Below are positions 19,644-23,715 of a stretch of 23,715 nt of DNA, piece after piece (the first letter of the stretch is position 1; every line of letters starts with the position of its first letter). This DNA comes from Priapulus caudatus. Its lineage: Eukaryota > Priapulida > Priapulimorpha > Priapulimorphida > Priapulidae. The stretch is from the NCBI RefSeq assembly GCF_000485595.1, contig NW_014577515.1:88371-112085 (forward strand), given 5' to 3'. Under the pieces are notes generated by a model. It searched no databases. It had not been told where the DNA came from and was given only the letters and a program-made list of their open reading frames with translations. Position numbers and translations under genes: made by a program.

Positions 19644-20080
19644 CAGTGGCGTAGCCAGGATTTTTTAACAGGGGGGCCAAAAACAGCGAACTGCGCAAAA
19701 TGGTGGATGACTTAATATTTTAATGGTTCCTCTGCTTTTCTCTCCACATCCTACGTTCCCCCACCTCTCAGCTCTGCAATCTTTGTTTCAGATGCCATGC
19801 ATAAAGGCGACATTTTTGTTTGTTGTTCTTTGCTACCAATATATAAAAGGAGGGGTGAAAACAGGCGAGGGGTATGGGGGACCTCCCCCCGAAATGTTTT
19901 AAAATGTTGATTGCAGGAGATGGTATTTGAGGCACTTTTGAGTACATGTACAGCCTTCATTCTAAGTATAGAACAATTCTCTTTTTAGTAGAACAATTAT
20001 TATTATTTTATTATTATTTTTACTTTCGGATCAACAGGGGGGGGGCATGACCCCTTTTGCCCCCCCTAACTACGCCACTG
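19644..20080. mobile_element. Non-autonomous hAT-like DNA transposon (MITE), 437 bp
   Basis: Terminal inverted repeats CAGTGGCGTAGCCAGG at 19644 and CCTAACTACGCCACTG ending at 20080 (two mismatches), followed inside by G-runs and C-runs at the two ends. Flanking octamers TTTCTCGT (19636-19643) and TTTCTCTG (20081-20088) agree at six of eight positions, as for an old 8-bp hAT duplication. No transposase reading frame. Confidence 0.65.
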
Positions 20081-20096
20081 TTTCTCTGCTTACTAA

Positions 20097-20300
20097 ATGA
20101 TGATAATTTTCTTATGTGTGCATAAACTATATTGGATCAAGCCAGATAGCGGCGAATGCACACGTAGACTGCAGGAAATACACAGAGACTATTTCGAAAT
20201 AGATAGGCAAATACAATGTCCAAATACCAAGACGTCTTATCAAAATGCTGCGGAATCGATTTATCGAAATTGTGTTAGACTTGCTACGGAACTCGTTTAA
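20097..20300 (+). other. Open frame of 67 codons, unrecognised, possible exon or remnant
   Basis: The part from IKPDSGECTRRLQEIHRDYF to RNCVRLATELV reads like real protein, with mixed charged residues and no low complexity. There is no clear splice acceptor, partner exon or known domain. It directly follows the hAT-like element. It could be a fragment of a decayed gene or chance. Confidence 0.2.
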
Positions 20301-20690
20301 TTACGGGCAGACAAAAAACTCCGATAAAATCCATCTCGTAACGCATCGCACTCTAGTTCTAGAAAAAAGTCGTAAACTTCGCGATCGCAGTATTCTACGG
20401 AGCGATAGCATGCAGTCACGATAAGCGCATGTACGAGAAACGCGACGATTCCGTCGCGGCGTTTCGACGACAAAGATACCGCTAGACAACACATCGTCGC
20501 ATATCTCCGCGTAGCAAATATTTGCATTGATACGATTCATTCATGATATACTACTACGTACATGCACGCCACGCACGCATCGTCACGAGGCAATCCCCGC
20601 TCGCGCAGCCGGCGTGGTTTCGCTTCCCGACACAACCCCGTCGAGCCCCCTACGAATCGGTTTGTCTGGAGCGGGCCCTGGATACGGCCC
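20301..20690. other. Intergenic sequence becoming GC-richer, no gene called
   Basis: Open frames on both strands (for example minus 20527-20297) lack recognisable domains. CpG-containing words increase from about 20400 to 20920. Confidence 0.35.
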
Positions 20691-20691
20691 G

Positions 20692-20692
20692 T

Positions 20693-20727
<35 letters not shown>

Positions 20728-20747
20728 CAACAGCAGCAGCAGCAGCG
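20692..20747 (+). repeat. (CAG)n trinucleotide repeat
   Basis: Ten or so uninterrupted AGC units, then ATCAAC, then five more. It sits inside the local GC-richer patch. Confidence 0.93.
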
Positions 20748-20751
20748 GCCC

Positions 20752-21092
20752 GCCTGTGGCAGCACACGTGTCGTGACGCCGGCACCACCACCGCGCGTGA
20801 ACACAGGCGCGCCACCCTCACTCACTCGTGTGCCCGTCTTCCATGTGCTGGAGTATCTCTTGACACACATACCCGTTTACGACGCGCTGCGTGGCAATAT
20901 GCAAATTGCACGTGCTTGTAAATGAGGTGATTACAGTTGAAAACTGACAGCGGAAATAGTCACCGTATCTACCATCTTTCATCGACATATTTACGTACGT
21001 AAGTACACATGGGTACATGAGTGACCTATTCTTATTATTGGTGTTTTTATCGTGTGACATATATCTATACATAGAGTATCATACATAATATA
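20752..21092. other. Intergenic sequence, nothing clear
   Basis: GC-richer to about 20920, then AT-rich with ordinary composition. No supported coding or structural RNA. Confidence 0.45.
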
Positions 21093-21130
21093 CAAGAGTA
21101 CATAATATGTATCTCTATTATGTACTCTTG
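21093..21130. mobile_element. Short palindromic element 4 (38 bp)
   Basis: Perfect 15-bp arms CAAGAGTACATAATA and TATTATGTACTCTTG around an 8-base loop. The ends fit the family, but I see no convincing flanking direct repeat in the AT-rich surroundings. Confidence 0.5.
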
Positions 21131-21146
21131 ATCTATATCAATATCT

Positions 21147-22393
<1,247 letters not shown>

Positions 22394-22401
22394 ACTCATA
22401 T

Positions 22402-22449
22402 CAAGAGTAGATAATAACGTGTAATAAGTAGTGTTATTATCTACTCTTG
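22402..22449. mobile_element. Short palindromic element 5 (48 bp)
   Basis: Perfect 17-bp arms CAAGAGTAGATAATAAC and GTTATTATCTACTCTTG. Exact 8-bp direct repeats ACTCATAT at 22394-22401 and 22450-22457. The best-bounded copy of the family. Confidence 0.68.
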
Positions 22450-22457
22450 ACTCATAT

Positions 22458-22740
22458 GTAGTAAATCCGCGACGACGCGGTGGCGTGAATACGTAATATT
22501 CTTGCTAGTGTCGTCTGCTTTTGTGCGGCTGTGAAGTCGGTCTTTCTCCGTAGACGCTCGCAAACACGAACAGATGCGCGTTGAGACGCACACGCGCACG
22601 CGCACCGACTTTCATTGTTTAACTTGGTGCTGTATTGGAAGCTGTCGGTCCGTGGCGGATTAGCTATGTTCACAACAGAGGTCCCCGTTAAGTTTCAGGC
22701 GGTTTCCGATTTCTGCTTTCAATATCCCTTACTGAGCATG
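22458..22740. other. Intergenic sequence, nothing clear
   Basis: Mixed composition; no domain, splice pattern or structural RNA recognised. Confidence 0.4.

Positions 22741-23715
<975 letters not shown>

Overview
The window is animal genomic DNA. Genes are split by canonical GT-AG introns, the proteins are secreted or membrane-anchored and multidomain, and the spaces between genes are AT-rich and full of microsatellites, with one 10-N gap at 21206-21215. The type of ZP protein (furin site, transmembrane anchor, Gly/Tyr-rich cuticle-like N-terminus) suggests a non-vertebrate bilaterian. A moulting or cuticle-bearing animal (ecdysozoan, perhaps priapulid-like) fits best, but I cannot prove the species from this sequence.

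Two multi-exon genes are well supported. Gene A (minus strand, 9247 to 4195, six coding exons) encodes a secreted and then membrane-anchored ZP-domain protein. It has a signal peptide, an acidic/Tyr stretch, an NNDDGYR repeat block, several Gly/Tyr repeat blocks, a ten-residue [10 protein letters not shown] repeat block, a ten-cysteine ZP domain, an RRKR furin site, a transmembrane helix and a short tail. As assembled, its reading frame is broken by a 14-base deletion inside the [10 protein letters not shown] repeats at about 6892/6893. Gene B (plus strand, 13478 to 18585, seven coding exons, 646 residues) encodes a type I membrane protein: signal peptide, an N-terminal cysteine domain I do not recognise, four EGF-like modules, four thrombospondin type 1 (TSP1) modules, a transmembrane helix and a 20-residue tail. 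The two genes point away from each other, about 4.2 kb apart between start codons. Both encode extracellular-matrix or surface proteins, but nothing in the sequence shows that they act together.

The rest is non-coding. 1-4194 holds AC, TA, GATGGC and GAAAAT repeats and the first copy of a 74-bp repeat. 9248-13477 holds a nested palindrome, about 1 kb of (GTAT)n and a TG tract. 18586-23715 holds a hAT-like MITE, CT/GA tracts, a CAG run and a compound GA satellite that runs off the end.

The most interesting non-genic signal is a family of five very short palindromic elements (38-77 bp) at 13035, 16151, 18718, 21093 and 22402. They share ends of the form CARGAGT...ACTCYTG. Four are flanked by exact 7- or 8-bp direct repeats, so they look like tiny transposed elements. 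Their arms differ between copies, yet in four of the five the two arms of a copy match (nearly) perfectly.
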